NCBI RefSeq assembly: GCF_024623785.1 | Contig: NZ_JANKBZ010000014.1 | Location: forward strand, 124,001-188,000 | DNA: 64,000 nt | DNA from: Archangium lipolyticum | GTDB taxonomy: Bacteria; Myxococcota; Myxococcia; Myxococcales; Myxococcaceae | Direction of reading: 5' to 3' | In this document: positions 46,477 to 54,910 of the stretch, one piece after another | Layout of the letters: every line of letters starts with the position of its first letter | How positions within the stretch are numbered: position 1 is the first letter of the stretch | Notes under the pieces: model-generated | Seen by the model: the letters and a program-made list of their open reading frames with translations, nothing else | Database searches by the model: none | What the model was told of the DNA's origin: nothing | Translations under genes and position numbers: made by a program

Positions 46477-47250
46477 ATGAAACGGTTGCAGGACAAGGTC
46501 GCGGTCATCACCGGCGGCGGCAGTGGCATCGGAGCGGCGACGGCCGCGCTCTTCGTCCAGGAGGGAGCCCGGGTGGTGGTGGTGGGCCGGAACGAGGAGA
46601 AGCTCCGCAAGACGGTGCAGGCGATCAACCACGAGAACGTCAGCTACACCGTGGCGGACGTCTCCCAGGCCGAGGACACCCAGCGCTACCTCCGTGAGGT
46701 GGTGGAGCGCCACGGCGGGCTCGACATCCTGGTGAGCAACGCGGGCATCCAGGGGCAGTTCGGCCCCATCTCCGACATCCCCGTGGAGGCCTTCGACTCG
46801 GTGATGGCCATCAACGTGCGCGGGACGTGGCTGTCCATCAAATATGCGTTCCCCGAGATGCAGAAGCGCGGCGGCGGGAGCATCATCCTCACCTCCTCGT
46901 CGGGAGGCCTCGGGGGGATGGGCATCTCCTCGCCGTACGTGGCCAGCAAGCACGCCGTCGTGGGGATCGCGCGCGCGAGCGCGATCGACGGCGCGCCCCA
47001 CCGCATCCGGGTCAACGCGGTGTGCCCGGGCCCCGTCGACAACGACATGATGACCAACGTGGAGCGGACCCTGGGGGCCGGCAATGAGGCCGCGATCCGG
47101 GCCTGGGTCGCCGGACGCGTGCCCCTCAAGCGCTTCGCCTCCAACGAGGAGGTCGCCCGGCTGAACCTCTTCCTCGCCAGCGAGGAGAGCAGCTTCTGCA
47201 CCGGCGGCGCCTACACCGTGGACGGTGGCTGGTCCTCCAGCCTGCCCTGA
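46477..47250 (+). CDS. Short-chain dehydrogenase/reductase
   Basis: A 257-residue Rossmann oxidoreductase of the classical SDR family. Cofactor motif TGGGSGIG at 12-19, NNAG variant SNAG at 87-90, catalytic Ser around 140, Tyr154 and Lys158 in YVASK, and the PG motif CPGPVDNDMM. The charge after strand 2 (VVVGRNEEKL) suggests NADP(H). The substrate is unknown. Start ATG has GAGAGGGGG upstream. It is followed after 26 bases by the AlkD-like gene. Confidence 0.88.
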   Translation: MKRLQDKVAVITGGGSGIGAATAALFVQEGARVVVVGRNEEKLRKTVQAINHENVSYTVADVSQAEDTQRYLREVVERHGGLDILVSNAGIQGQFGPISDIPVEAFDSVMAINVRGTWLSIKYAFPEMQKRGGGSIILTSSSGGLGGMGISSPYVASKHAVVGIARASAIDGAPHRIRVNAVCPGPVDNDMMTNVERTLGAGNEAAIRAWVAGRVPLKRFASNEEVARLNLFLASEESSFCTGGAYTVDGGWSSSLP

Positions 47251-47276
47251 TATCGACAACCATCGAGGAGACTCGC

Positions 47277-48068
47277 ATGCCGAAAACGATGACGCTGTCC
47301 CAGGTAATGAAGCAGCTCGAAGCTCAGGGCGACGAGAAGGTGCGCCAGCGCTACGTGCGCGATGGCGCGGGCGACAACGTCTTCGGCGTGCTGCTCGGCA
47401 AGATCCGTGGCCTCGCGGAGGCGCTCGGGACGAACCACGCGCTCGGCCTGGAGCTGTGGGCGACGGGCAACCACGAGGCGCGCATCCTCGCGTGCATGCT
47501 GCTCGCTCCCGAGGCGCTCACCGAGAAGGAGGCGCGCGCGCTCCTCGAGCCGCTCTCGAACCCAACCCTGGTCGACGAGCTCGTTGGACGCGTGCTCGTG
47601 CATGCGCCCATCGCCGAGGCGCTGCAGGTGCGGTGGATGGACGGCGGCAAGGAGCTTCCCCGCCGCGCCGGGTGGAGGCTCCTCGCCGGGCGCATCGCGC
47701 GCGGGCTCGCGAAGGACCTCGACGTCCGCGCGACGCTCGCGCGCATCGAGCATGAGTTGCCGGCCGCACCGTACCGGGTGAAAGAGGGCATCAACTTCTG
47801 CCTCGTCTGGATCGGCATCCACCTGCCCGCGTACACCGCGGAGGCCATCGCCATCGGCGAGCGCCTCGGCCGGTGGGACCCGCGGCCGATCCCGAAGGGC
47901 TGCACGTCGAGCTACGCGCCGGAGTGGATCGCTGCGTCGCTCGCGCTGCGTCGAGGCGAGAAGACCGCGGCACGAAAGGCGATGGAGGCGGCCGCGAAGG
48001 CGAAGGCCGCTCCGGTCAGGAAGAAGAGCGCCGGGAAGAGGCCAGCTGCCCCAAAGGGGGCGCGCTGA
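47277..48068 (+). CDS. AlkD-like DNA alkylation repair protein
   Basis: A 263-residue protein whose first ~220 residues match the helical HEAT-like repeat family of AlkD/AlkC DNA glycosylases (MTLSQVMKQLEAQGDEKVRQRYVRDGA, VLLGKIRGLAEALGTNHALGLELWATGNHEARILACML). Such proteins remove or tolerate alkylated bases without base flipping. The C-terminal ~40 residues are Lys/Ala/Pro-rich (KKSAGKRPAAPKGAR), a basic DNA-binding-like tail. AGGAG precedes the ATG. Some family members are only DNA-binding, so enzymatic activity is not certain. Confidence 0.7.
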   Translation: MPKTMTLSQVMKQLEAQGDEKVRQRYVRDGAGDNVFGVLLGKIRGLAEALGTNHALGLELWATGNHEARILACMLLAPEALTEKEARALLEPLSNPTLVDELVGRVLVHAPIAEALQVRWMDGGKELPRRAGWRLLAGRIARGLAKDLDVRATLARIEHELPAAPYRVKEGINFCLVWIGIHLPAYTAEAIAIGERLGRWDPRPIPKGCTSSYAPEWIAASLALRRGEKTAARKAMEAAAKAKAAPVRKKSAGKRPAAPKGAR

Positions 48069-48098
48069 CCTCGCGCGCCAGGTGGAGCACGGACTCCC

Positions 48099-49382
48099 CT
48101 ACCGGAACAAGGCCAGGTCGATGGCATTGGCCATCGCCTCGTAGCCGGCACCGTTGGGGTGCAAGTGGTCGCCGCTGTCGTACTCCGGGCGCAGCAGGAG
48201 TGGGTCGGCCGGGTCGCGCGTGGCCGCATCGAAGTCGATGATGCCCTTGACCTGTGCGGTGTTGGCGCGAATCCAGGCATTCACCGCCTGCCGTTTGGCC
48301 TCGGTCTCCTCGCTATAATACGGCGCGGCGGTGCCCTTGAACGGGAGCAGGGTGCCCAGGAACACCGCGACGTTGCGGGCCTTCGCCTGATCCACCATCG
48401 TCTGGAGGCCAGCGATGATTTCGTCGGCCGTCACCACCTGCGTCGGCGCGAAGGCTCCGAAGCCGATGTCGTTGATGCCGATCAGGATGATGGCGTGGGT
48501 GACCCCCGTCGTGCCCAGCACGTCACGCTGGAAGCGTTCCACCCCCCTGGTCCCGATGACGTCGTTGAGCACCCGGTTGCCCCCAATGCCCTGGTTGACC
48601 ACGCTGAACCCTTCCAGCGCCGGGTCGGCCGCGACGCGGCGCGCGAGGAAGTCGGGGTAGCGGTTGGCCGCATCCACGGTCGACCCCGCGCCGTCGGTGA
48701 TGGAATCCCCAAAGGCGACGATGACTCCGCGGGCATCGTCGTTGCGCACGTCGATGCCAGTTACCCAGTAATACGACTGCCGTGTCTCCGTTGGGGTGAA
48801 GGTCGCGCTGCCGAGGGCGTTTCCGGCCGCGACCGAGATGGTCTGCTGACCCTGCGCGTGCAGGGTCTCCACGGGCGTTGTCTGGGGCACGTATACGGTG
48901 ACTGCCACGTCCGTCTGGGACAGGAGCGAGAAGCGCGCCTCGTCACTCCAGGCCTCCTGGCCGGCGGGGACCGTCACGGACTCCTGACCATTGAAGCGGA
49001 GGACGGTGTCCGTCGTGGCATTGATGGATGCGCCGCCGGTGCTGCGGGCGATGTGCACGCCGCCGAGGGTGACCGGAGCGGTGCCGAAGAGGTTCGACAC
49101 CCTCACTCGGACCTTGTCCCCGCCGGCCGATACCCGCATCACATGTCGTATCGATTGGTCCTGGAACGATTGCGGCTCCGGCGGCGGCACCCCCGGCACA
49201 GGAATGGGCTCGTTGTAGTCCTGCGGCGCGGCCGTCCATGTGGCCTGCAACCGCTGCGCATCGTCGCAGGCGCTCAGGCCGGCGGCGAGGCACGCGGCGG
49301 CCACGAAGCCGAAGAAGCGCCGGCGGGTCACCGCCTCCGGCCAGAGGCGGGGCGGGGTGTCTTTCGTGGTGGTGTTTCTCAT
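48099..49382 (-). CDS. Exported SGNH/GDSL hydrolase
   Basis: A 427-residue secreted esterase-like hydrolase. A twin-arginine-type signal is present (TRRRFFGF, hydrophobic run, GLSAC, so possibly also lipidated at Cys39). An N-terminal jelly-roll-like beta domain precedes the catalytic domain: nucleophile block VAFGDSITDGAGS near 218-230, GGNRVLND, GINDIGFG and the C-terminal DHLHPNGAGYEAMANAID carrying Asp/His. These are the four SGNH blocks. It is likely to deacetylate polysaccharide or hydrolyse lipid esters outside the cytoplasm. GGAGAACCC precedes the ATG. Confidence 0.85.
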   Translation of the reverse strand: MRNTTTKDTPPRLWPEAVTRRRFFGFVAAACLAAGLSACDDAQRLQATWTAAPQDYNEPIPVPGVPPPEPQSFQDQSIRHVMRVSAGGDKVRVRVSNLFGTAPVTLGGVHIARSTGGASINATTDTVLRFNGQESVTVPAGQEAWSDEARFSLLSQTDVAVTVYVPQTTPVETLHAQGQQTISVAAGNALGSATFTPTETRQSYYWVTGIDVRNDDARGVIVAFGDSITDGAGSTVDAANRYPDFLARRVAADPALEGFSVVNQGIGGNRVLNDVIGTRGVERFQRDVLGTTGVTHAIILIGINDIGFGAFAPTQVVTADEIIAGLQTMVDQAKARNVAVFLGTLLPFKGTAAPYYSEETEAKRQAVNAWIRANTAQVKGIIDFDAATRDPADPLLLRPEYDSGDHLHPNGAGYEAMANAIDLALFR

Positions 49383-49463
49383 GAAGGGTTCTCCTCCCCG
49401 AGAGCGGGTGGCATCGTTATAGCCGCTGCTCGGTGTGCTGGGTCCGATGCGTGAGCTACTTCG

Positions 49464-50084
49464 CTATGCGGCCTTGACGGGCTGTCGCAGGATCGTCTTG
49501 AGCCTGGCGGGTGCGGTTCGACGCGCGTCGCTGAGGTAGATCTCGTGATGGTCGCCGTTGAAGGCGAGGCCGTTGTCGGGAAGATAGCGGTGGTGAAGGC
49601 GCTCCAGGGTGGGGGTCTCATCGTCGTATGAGCCGATGTGCAGGATCTGGACGCAGGTTCCTTCGGCGAGACTGAACAGCCGGAGCTTCCCGAGCGCGGC
49701 GTTCTCGCCTCGCTTCCTCGCGACAGCGTCGATGGCGGCCTCGACCATCTCCTCGGTGAGCCAGTCCGGCTGGCTGATCATCATGGTCCACTCCCAGCCC
49801 TCCTTGTGGCGCGTCACGAATACGCTGGGGTCGTCCGCGCGCCAGAGCCCCTCCAACGGACCGACCACGAAGTCGCGGCCCAGCGTGCTCTTGCTGGCGA
49901 ACTTCAGCGCGTACGCCACCCCGTAGAGGGCTTCGACCGCGTTCGCGTACGCCGCGGAGGTGTTCGGATCGCCTCGGCCGTCGACCGCGAGGTACCGGAG
50001 CTCGGGTACCTCCACGACGGTGAACTCCTTCGACGGCGGTGCGTACAGCTCCCGGTGCGCCTTCTTGATGTCGTACTTGTCCAT
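49464..50084 (-). CDS. GyrI-like small-molecule-binding domain protein
   Basis: A 206-residue stand-alone GyrI-like (SRPBCC-unrelated, AraC effector-binding-like) domain: VVEVPELRYLAVDGRGDPNT near the start, AYALKFASKSTLGRDFVVGPLEGLW in the middle, and VQILHIGSYDDETPTLERLHHRYL, the strand typical of GyrI/BmrR effector domains. No HTH is fused. Such domains bind hydrophobic or aromatic compounds and may hydrolyse them. GAGGAG precedes ATG 50084; the frame is open upstream to 50159 with no better start. It lies 99 bases beyond the TetR gene on the same strand. Confidence 0.78.
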   Translation of the reverse strand: MDKYDIKKAHRELYAPPSKEFTVVEVPELRYLAVDGRGDPNTSAAYANAVEALYGVAYALKFASKSTLGRDFVVGPLEGLWRADDPSVFVTRHKEGWEWTMMISQPDWLTEEMVEAAIDAVARKRGENAALGKLRLFSLAEGTCVQILHIGSYDDETPTLERLHHRYLPDNGLAFNGDHHEIYLSDARRTAPARLKTILRQPVKAA

Positions 50085-50183
50085 CGCGGTCTCCTCGGCG
50101 AAAAAGTATAGGACGGAGAGGAGCCCATGGCCCGCCACACCGTGTAGCCACCGCGCCACGAGGAGGCGCGGATCGCCTTGGCG

Positions 50184-50882
50184 TCAGGTCGTGCGTGTGC
50201 GGCGACGCCGGGGGCGTTCGCGGGGCGGGCACTGCTGGACGGGCGATGGGCGACGTACGCCGAGGTAGCCGGCCACCAGCGCGCGGAGCTCACGCTCGAA
50301 GCGCGGGCTGTCGAGCAGCTCCGGGCGGAAGAGCAGCGTGTGGTCGGTGAGCGCGTCGAGCGAGGTCACCAGGATGTGCGCCGTCAGTGACGGGTCGACG
50401 ACGTCCAGCTCGTCGCGTCGCGCCGCCAGCCATTCGGCCAGCGCGTCGGCGAGTCGGCGGTTGACGCGATCGAAGAGCTCGAGTGTGCCCTGGCGAGGCA
50501 GCTCGACGAGCACGGCCCGGTAGAGCGGCGCGTCGCGCCGTGAGACGTCGAGCGCGACACGCACGAGCTTCGCGATCCCCTCGTCGACCGACGCGTCGTG
50601 AAGCGACGTGCCCACCTCGATCAAGTGCGCCGTCATCTCGTCGGCGATCCGCTCGACCAGCGCGAGCAGCAGCGCCTCCTTGTTCGGGAAGTACTGGTAC
50701 AGGCTGCCCACGCTCACCCCCGCGGCGCGCGCGATCCGGTTGGTGGTCAGCGCCTGCCAGCCGTCGCGGAGCAAAATGCGAGCTGTCGTTTGAATCAGCG
50801 CGTCGACCAGCGCCTTGCTGCGAGCCTGCGAGGGTTGCTTTCGAGCACCATTCTGCCTGGAACTTTCGATCTTTGCGCGCAT
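50184..50882 (-). CDS. TetR-family regulator
   Basis: A 232-residue repressor: helix-turn-helix in residues about 25-70 (ALIQTTARILLRDGWQALTTNRIARAAGVSVGSLYQYFPNKEALLLA) and a helical ligand-binding domain (LFDRVNRRLADALAEWLAARRDELD). The last 20 residues are Arg/Pro-rich. ATG 50882 has AAGG 8 bases upstream; a GTG at 50900 would also be in frame. Divergent from the DUF418 membrane protein gene, with 81 bases between that hold a perfect palindrome, so it most likely represses both itself and that gene. Confidence 0.88.
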   Translation of the reverse strand: MRAKIESSRQNGARKQPSQARSKALVDALIQTTARILLRDGWQALTTNRIARAAGVSVGSLYQYFPNKEALLLALVERIADEMTAHLIEVGTSLHDASVDEGIAKLVRVALDVSRRDAPLYRAVLVELPRQGTLELFDRVNRRLADALAEWLAARRDELDVVDPSLTAHILVTSLDALTDHTLLFRPELLDSPRFERELRALVAGYLGVRRPSPVQQCPPRERPRRRRTRTT

Positions 50883-50927
50883 CGTCGCCTTCCCGCACAC
50901 GGCCCCTCGAACGCGAGCCCGCCGCGA

Positions 50928-50955
50928 GTCTTGAATGCGAGCATTCTTTCATAAT
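50928..50955 (+). promoter_or_regulatory. Promoter of the DUF418 gene with embedded TetR operator
   Basis: A perfect palindrome GAATGC-GA-GCATTC lies at 50933-50946. GTCTTG (50928-50933) and, 16 to 17 bases later, CATAAT (50950-50955, 5 of 6 to the -10 consensus) make a promoter whose spacer is filled by the palindrome. The start point would be about 50962, leaving almost no leader before the ATG at 50964. Confidence 0.5.
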
Positions 50956-50963
50956 CTCATCGC

Positions 50964-52145
50964 ATGAGCCAACGTGCCCGCCTCACCACACTCGATGCCC
51001 TGCGGGGCTTCTGCCTGCTCGGCATCCTCGTGATGAACATCCAGTCATTCGCGATGCCCGTCGCGGCCTATCTGAATCCCACCGTGTTCGGAGCGCTCGA
51101 CGGCGTCGACGGTCTCGCCTGGTCGTTCGGTCGCCTCCTCTTCGACTGCAAGTTCCTCAACCTGTTCGCCATGCTCTTCGGCGCGTCGCTCGTGCTCGGG
51201 GGCGACGACACGTGCCCGCGCCGTCGGCTCGCGTGGCTGATCGTCTTCGGGCTGTTGCATGCCTACGGCGTCTGGTACGGCGACATCCTGTTCACCTACG
51301 GTGTCGTCGGCATGCTCGTCGTCGGCGCGCGGGCATGGCCCCCCGGGCGGCAGCTGCGCCTCGGCCTCGCGCTGGTTTCGGTCGGGCCAGCGATCGCGCT
51401 GGTGACCGCCCTCGCGTTCGATCACCTCCCGCCCTCCCTGCTCGGCGCGCTCCTCGAGTACCTCGATGCACGCTCGGTCGCGGGGGAGCTCACGGCCTTC
51501 AGGGGCGACTGGATGACGCAGCTACCCGTCCGGGCAAAGCTGGCCTTCGAGGGCCAGACCTCCGCGCTCATCTACGAGACGGGCTGGAGGGCGGCGGGGT
51601 GCATGCTGCTCGGCATGGCTGGCCTTCAGCGAGGGATGTTCGAGGGGCACTTCGCGTCGCCGCGGGCCGTGCTGCTGCTCTGGGTGCTCGGCCTTGCGTC
51701 CACCTCGGCGGGCCTGGCAGTGCAGATTGCCGGGGGGTTTTCACCACGTGCCTGGGTGTTCGCGCAGGTGCTGCACGAGGTGGGGGCGGTGCCTCTGGCC
51801 ATCGCGATCGGGTGCACGGTGGTCGGGCTGGCTCGGCGCTTCGCGCGTGCCGCGCCCACGCGTGCCATCGCTTCCCTCGGCAGGGTCGCGTTCACCGCCT
51901 ACCTGATGCAGTCGGTCGTCGGAACGCTGGTCTTCGGAGGGCACGGCCTTGGCGCCTTCGGGACGTGGAGCCGCTCAACGCTCCTGCTCGCCGCGTTCGT
52001 CTTTTGGGCGCTGCAGGTGCTGCTTGCCAGCCTCTGGTCGAGGTACTTCGGGCGCGGGCCGCTCGAGGCGCTCTGGCGAGGACTCGCGCGCGGGGACTTC
52101 TCGCTCCGCCCGCGTGTGGCACACGTCGGGCAGCCCGGCGAGTGA
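50964..52145 (+). CDS. DUF418 multi-pass membrane protein
   Basis: A 393-residue inner-membrane protein with about 8-10 hydrophobic helices. The opening RLTTLDALRGFCLLGILVMNIQSF and the C-terminal block AFTAYLMQSVVGTLVF, then LWSRYFGRGPLEALWRGL, are the DUF418 (YeiB-like) signature. The molecular function of the family is unknown; some members are linked to transport or acyltransferase-like chemistry. No Shine-Dalgarno site precedes the ATG, consistent with a leaderless mRNA from the promoter just upstream. Likely controlled by the divergent TetR regulator. Confidence 0.82.
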   Translation: MSQRARLTTLDALRGFCLLGILVMNIQSFAMPVAAYLNPTVFGALDGVDGLAWSFGRLLFDCKFLNLFAMLFGASLVLGGDDTCPRRRLAWLIVFGLLHAYGVWYGDILFTYGVVGMLVVGARAWPPGRQLRLGLALVSVGPAIALVTALAFDHLPPSLLGALLEYLDARSVAGELTAFRGDWMTQLPVRAKLAFEGQTSALIYETGWRAAGCMLLGMAGLQRGMFEGHFASPRAVLLLWVLGLASTSAGLAVQIAGGFSPRAWVFAQVLHEVGAVPLAIAIGCTVVGLARRFARAAPTRAIASLGRVAFTAYLMQSVVGTLVFGGHGLGAFGTWSRSTLLLAAFVFWALQVLLASLWSRYFGRGPLEALWRGLARGDFSLRPRVAHVGQPGE

Positions 52146-52271
52146 ATCCTGAACTTTCCCGAACTCTCGAGCGGACGGCATGTTGGGGCCCTATCCTCCC
52201 GTCGTTCTCCTATGTTCCCTCCGGGTGACCCAAGTACCCGGAGAAGCGTGATGGATACCGAGGAGGAAGTC

Positions 52272-53183
52272 ATGAAGACGAGGTGGTTGTTACCCGTGGC
52301 CTTGCTGCTGGCCATCACGGGATGCGATGTGCTCACGGGTGGCGCGGAAGGCGAGGTCACGTACGCGGAGGTGCCCAGCCCGAGTGAGCCCGGTGGGGTG
52401 CATCCGCTGACACTCGATATCGCAGTGCCAGAGGGGCCGGGCCCCTTTCCCGCGGTCGTCTTCATCCATGGTGGCGGATGGGTCATCGGAGATCTGGACG
52501 AAAACGCAGAGCGAGTCCAGGAAGCGAGCCGGCGGGGCTTCGTCGGGGTGACCATCAATTATCGGCTCGCGAACCTCGATGATGGACACGGCAAGGCCCT
52601 CCACCCCTGGCCGGCGCAACTGCAGGACGTGCGGTGTGCGCTCCGGTGGCTCGCCGCGAATGCCGCCACGTACAAAGTGGATACGGCCCGAGTGGGGGTG
52701 CTCGGCGGGTCCGCTGGCGGGCACCTCGCGATGATGTCGGCGTACGCCCGGAACGAAGCACGCTTCGAGCCGGACTATTGCCCCTACAGCGAGAACCTCG
52801 AGGTGAAGGCCGTGGTGTCCATGTGCGGCGCCGGTGACCCCGCGTCCGTCTATGAGACGACGGACTGGTGGATCAAACCCTACGTCACCCGGTTCCTCGC
52901 GCTGCCGGATGGAGCGAAGGTGAGGGATGCGCCCGAGGTCTTCGCTGACGTCAGCAACCTCACCTACATGGGGCACGGGCCCAGGGTGCCGCTGCTGATT
53001 CTCCAGGGGACGGCGGACACCCTCGTCCTCCCCGAGGTGCAGCGAGCCTTCGCGGTATCGGCTCGATTGCTCGGACAGGAGGTCCACGTCGAGTACCTCG
53101 AAGGCGCGGGCCACGACATCGATGCCACCCACCGGGCCGAGTCGGATGAGCTCATCTGGAAGTGGTTCGGGGAGAGGCTATGA
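52272..53183 (+). CDS. Alpha/beta-hydrolase (BD-FAE-like) esterase lipoprotein
   Basis: A 303-residue lipoprotein (MKTRWLLPVALLLAITGC). The hydrolase fold shows the oxyanion motif FIHGGGWVIGD near residues 65-75, nucleophile GGSAGGH near 146-152 and C-terminal Asp/His in LQGTADTLVLP and EGAGHDID. The family (BD-FAE/carboxylesterase type) hydrolyses short-chain esters or acts on feruloyl- or peptide esters. An AGGAGGAAGTC ribosome site sits directly before ATG 52272. The stop overlaps the next gene by 4 bases. Confidence 0.85.
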   Translation: MKTRWLLPVALLLAITGCDVLTGGAEGEVTYAEVPSPSEPGGVHPLTLDIAVPEGPGPFPAVVFIHGGGWVIGDLDENAERVQEASRRGFVGVTINYRLANLDDGHGKALHPWPAQLQDVRCALRWLAANAATYKVDTARVGVLGGSAGGHLAMMSAYARNEARFEPDYCPYSENLEVKAVVSMCGAGDPASVYETTDWWIKPYVTRFLALPDGAKVRDAPEVFADVSNLTYMGHGPRVPLLILQGTADTLVLPEVQRAFAVSARLLGQEVHVEYLEGAGHDIDATHRAESDELIWKWFGERL

Positions 53184-53716
53184 CGATGCGCCACTTCATC
53201 TGCATGCTCGTGCTGTTGGGAGCGCCGCGAGTGCTGGCCCAATCAGGCGGAGGAGAGGCCCACGCTCCAGCCGAGGACGCCTTCGCTCTCAGGCTGGGGC
53301 TCAGCGCCCGGCCGCTCATCGGTCTCAGCGGAGTGAGCGCCATCAGGACGCACACGCTTCGGGACGGGGGTTGGGTCGTCGCGGACGTCGCTCCCTCCTA
53401 CCGTCTGTCACGACTCTTCGCCGCCGAGCTCGGCCTGTCGGCGATGGTGCCCGTGAAGGACGCGTGGGGGTTTCCGGACTTCCGGCTCGCGGTGACGCCC
53501 GCCGCCCGGCTCGACGCCGGGCCCGTCTACGCGCGCATCGGCGTGCCCCTGATGTTCGGGGAGGGCTTCAGTCTGGGCGCTCAGGCCGCGGTGGGCGCGA
53601 CGCTCTTCGATCGCTTCTACGTGGGAGTCATCGGGGAGGCCAACGTCAGAGACCTGCTGGGGATGGTGGGGCTCGAGCTGGGCGTCCGCTTCGGTGGCCC
53701 GAAGCCTCGCATCTAG
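53180..53716 (+). CDS. Small outer-membrane beta-barrel-like protein
   Basis: A 178-residue exported protein with signal peptide (MLVLLGAPRVLAQ) and alternating strands (FALRLGLSARPLIG, VADVAPSYRLSRLFAAELGLSAM, LDAGPVYARIGVPLMFG, SLGAQAAVGATLFDRFYVGVIGEANV, VGLELGVRFGG), consistent with an 8-stranded barrel. It starts inside the stop codon of the esterase gene (ATGA), so the two are translationally coupled. It ends with aromatic-free basic residues (RFGGPKPRI) rather than a C-terminal Phe. Function unknown. Confidence 0.65.
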   Translation: MTMRHFICMLVLLGAPRVLAQSGGGEAHAPAEDAFALRLGLSARPLIGLSGVSAIRTHTLRDGGWVVADVAPSYRLSRLFAAELGLSAMVPVKDAWGFPDFRLAVTPAARLDAGPVYARIGVPLMFGEGFSLGAQAAVGATLFDRFYVGVIGEANVRDLLGMVGLELGVRFGGPKPRI

Positions 53717-53759
53717 CCCGCGCTCGAGTCAGGTGATGAGCAGAGGCGTAATCACGCTT

Positions 53760-53775
53760 GGGGGGCCCGCCCCCC
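53760..53775. terminator. GC hairpin between the barrel and methyltransferase genes
   Basis: GGGGGG-CCCG-CCCCCC forms a 6-bp GC stem about 44 bases after the stop codon, without a T-tract. The 191-base gap holds no gene. Confidence 0.25.
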
Positions 53776-53907
53776 ACGACGTCCGCCAGGTCCTCATCAC
53801 ATGGCTGGCCTCCTCGGGGCGCTCTCCTCGGAGAGCCCCAACAGGCGCGCCCACTCCTCTTCATAGGATTCGCTTATTCCAAGAGCTTCGTGGACACTCC
53901 ACTCGCC

Positions 53908-54735
53908 ATGAGTGACTACATCACACTGAACAAGGCCAACTGGGACGAGCGCGCTGCGCTGCATGCGGCGTCGAAGGGGTACGACACCGCCTCCTTCATC
54001 ACGGACCCGCAGCATCTTTCCCCTGTCGTGCGTTTCGATCTTCCGCGCCTGGGGAACATCGCCGACGCGCGTGGTGTGCACCTGCAATGCCATATCGGGA
54101 CGGACACCCTCTCCCTGTCGCGATTGGGCGCTCGCATGACGGGACTCGATTTCTCACCCGGGTCGATCGCGCAAGCGCGCTTGCTTGCTCAGCGCTCTGG
54201 CGCCCAGGTGGATTTCGTCGAGGCGGATGTGTACGACGCAGCCCAGGTGCTTTCCCCTGGTTCGTTCGACCTGGTCTACACCGGGATCGGTGCGCTGTGC
54301 TGGTTGCCCAGCATCGACCGATGGGCCCGGACGATCTCCGAGCTGCTGAAGCCGGGCGGACGGCTGTTCATCCGGGAAGGTCACCCGATTCTGTGGGCGG
54401 TGAACGAGAAGCATCGCGATGCACTGGTCATCGAGTATCCCTACTTCGAACGCAAGGAACCCACCGTCTGGGACAGCGACAGCACCTATGTGGAGACTGA
54501 GGGCTCACTGACAGCGACGGTCACCCACGAGTGGAACCATGGCCTGGGCGAGCTCGTGACCGCGCTCCTGACCCATGGCCTGGACATCACCGCACTGGTG
54601 GAGCACGACAGCGTTCCTTGGGAGGCGTTGCCCGGCCAGATGAGCTGCTCGCCCGATGGCGAATGGCGCCTGGACAAGGACCCCTGGCGCCTCCCGCTCA
54701 GCTACACACTGCAGGCGACGAAGCGCCGTCACTGA
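53908..54735 (+). CDS. SAM-dependent methyltransferase
   Basis: A 275-residue class I methyltransferase. SAM motifs: VHLQCHIGTDTLSLSRLGARMTGLDFS near 57-83 (the GxG-like motif is HIGTDT and the acidic GLDFS ends strand 2), DFVEADVYDA, and FDLVYTGIGALCWLPSI. It resembles the UbiE/Methyltransf_11/25 group. The C-terminal part (EYPYFERKEPTVWDSDSTYVE, VTHEWNHGLGE) is typical for a subset of small-molecule methylases of unknown substrate. ATG 53908 gives the conserved MSDYITLNKANWDERAALHA start; the open frame upstream to 53758 crosses the hairpin. Confidence 0.85.
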   Translation: MSDYITLNKANWDERAALHAASKGYDTASFITDPQHLSPVVRFDLPRLGNIADARGVHLQCHIGTDTLSLSRLGARMTGLDFSPGSIAQARLLAQRSGAQVDFVEADVYDAAQVLSPGSFDLVYTGIGALCWLPSIDRWARTISELLKPGGRLFIREGHPILWAVNEKHRDALVIEYPYFERKEPTVWDSDSTYVETEGSLTATVTHEWNHGLGELVTALLTHGLDITALVEHDSVPWEALPGQMSCSPDGEWRLDKDPWRLPLSYTLQATKRRH

Positions 54736-54910
54736 CCTTGTCCTACGCGACGGGTATTGACACGGTTCCACCCGTTCGTGCTACCTACCCGCTCAGCCAT
54801 TCGACGCTCCGATGGCGGCGCGACTGAACGTCGTTGCCGTAGGGCGTCCTCGGATGGCGTTTGAATGATTGGCGTCACCCGAGTCTTGACCCCGCCTCTG
54901 GAGGCAGACC

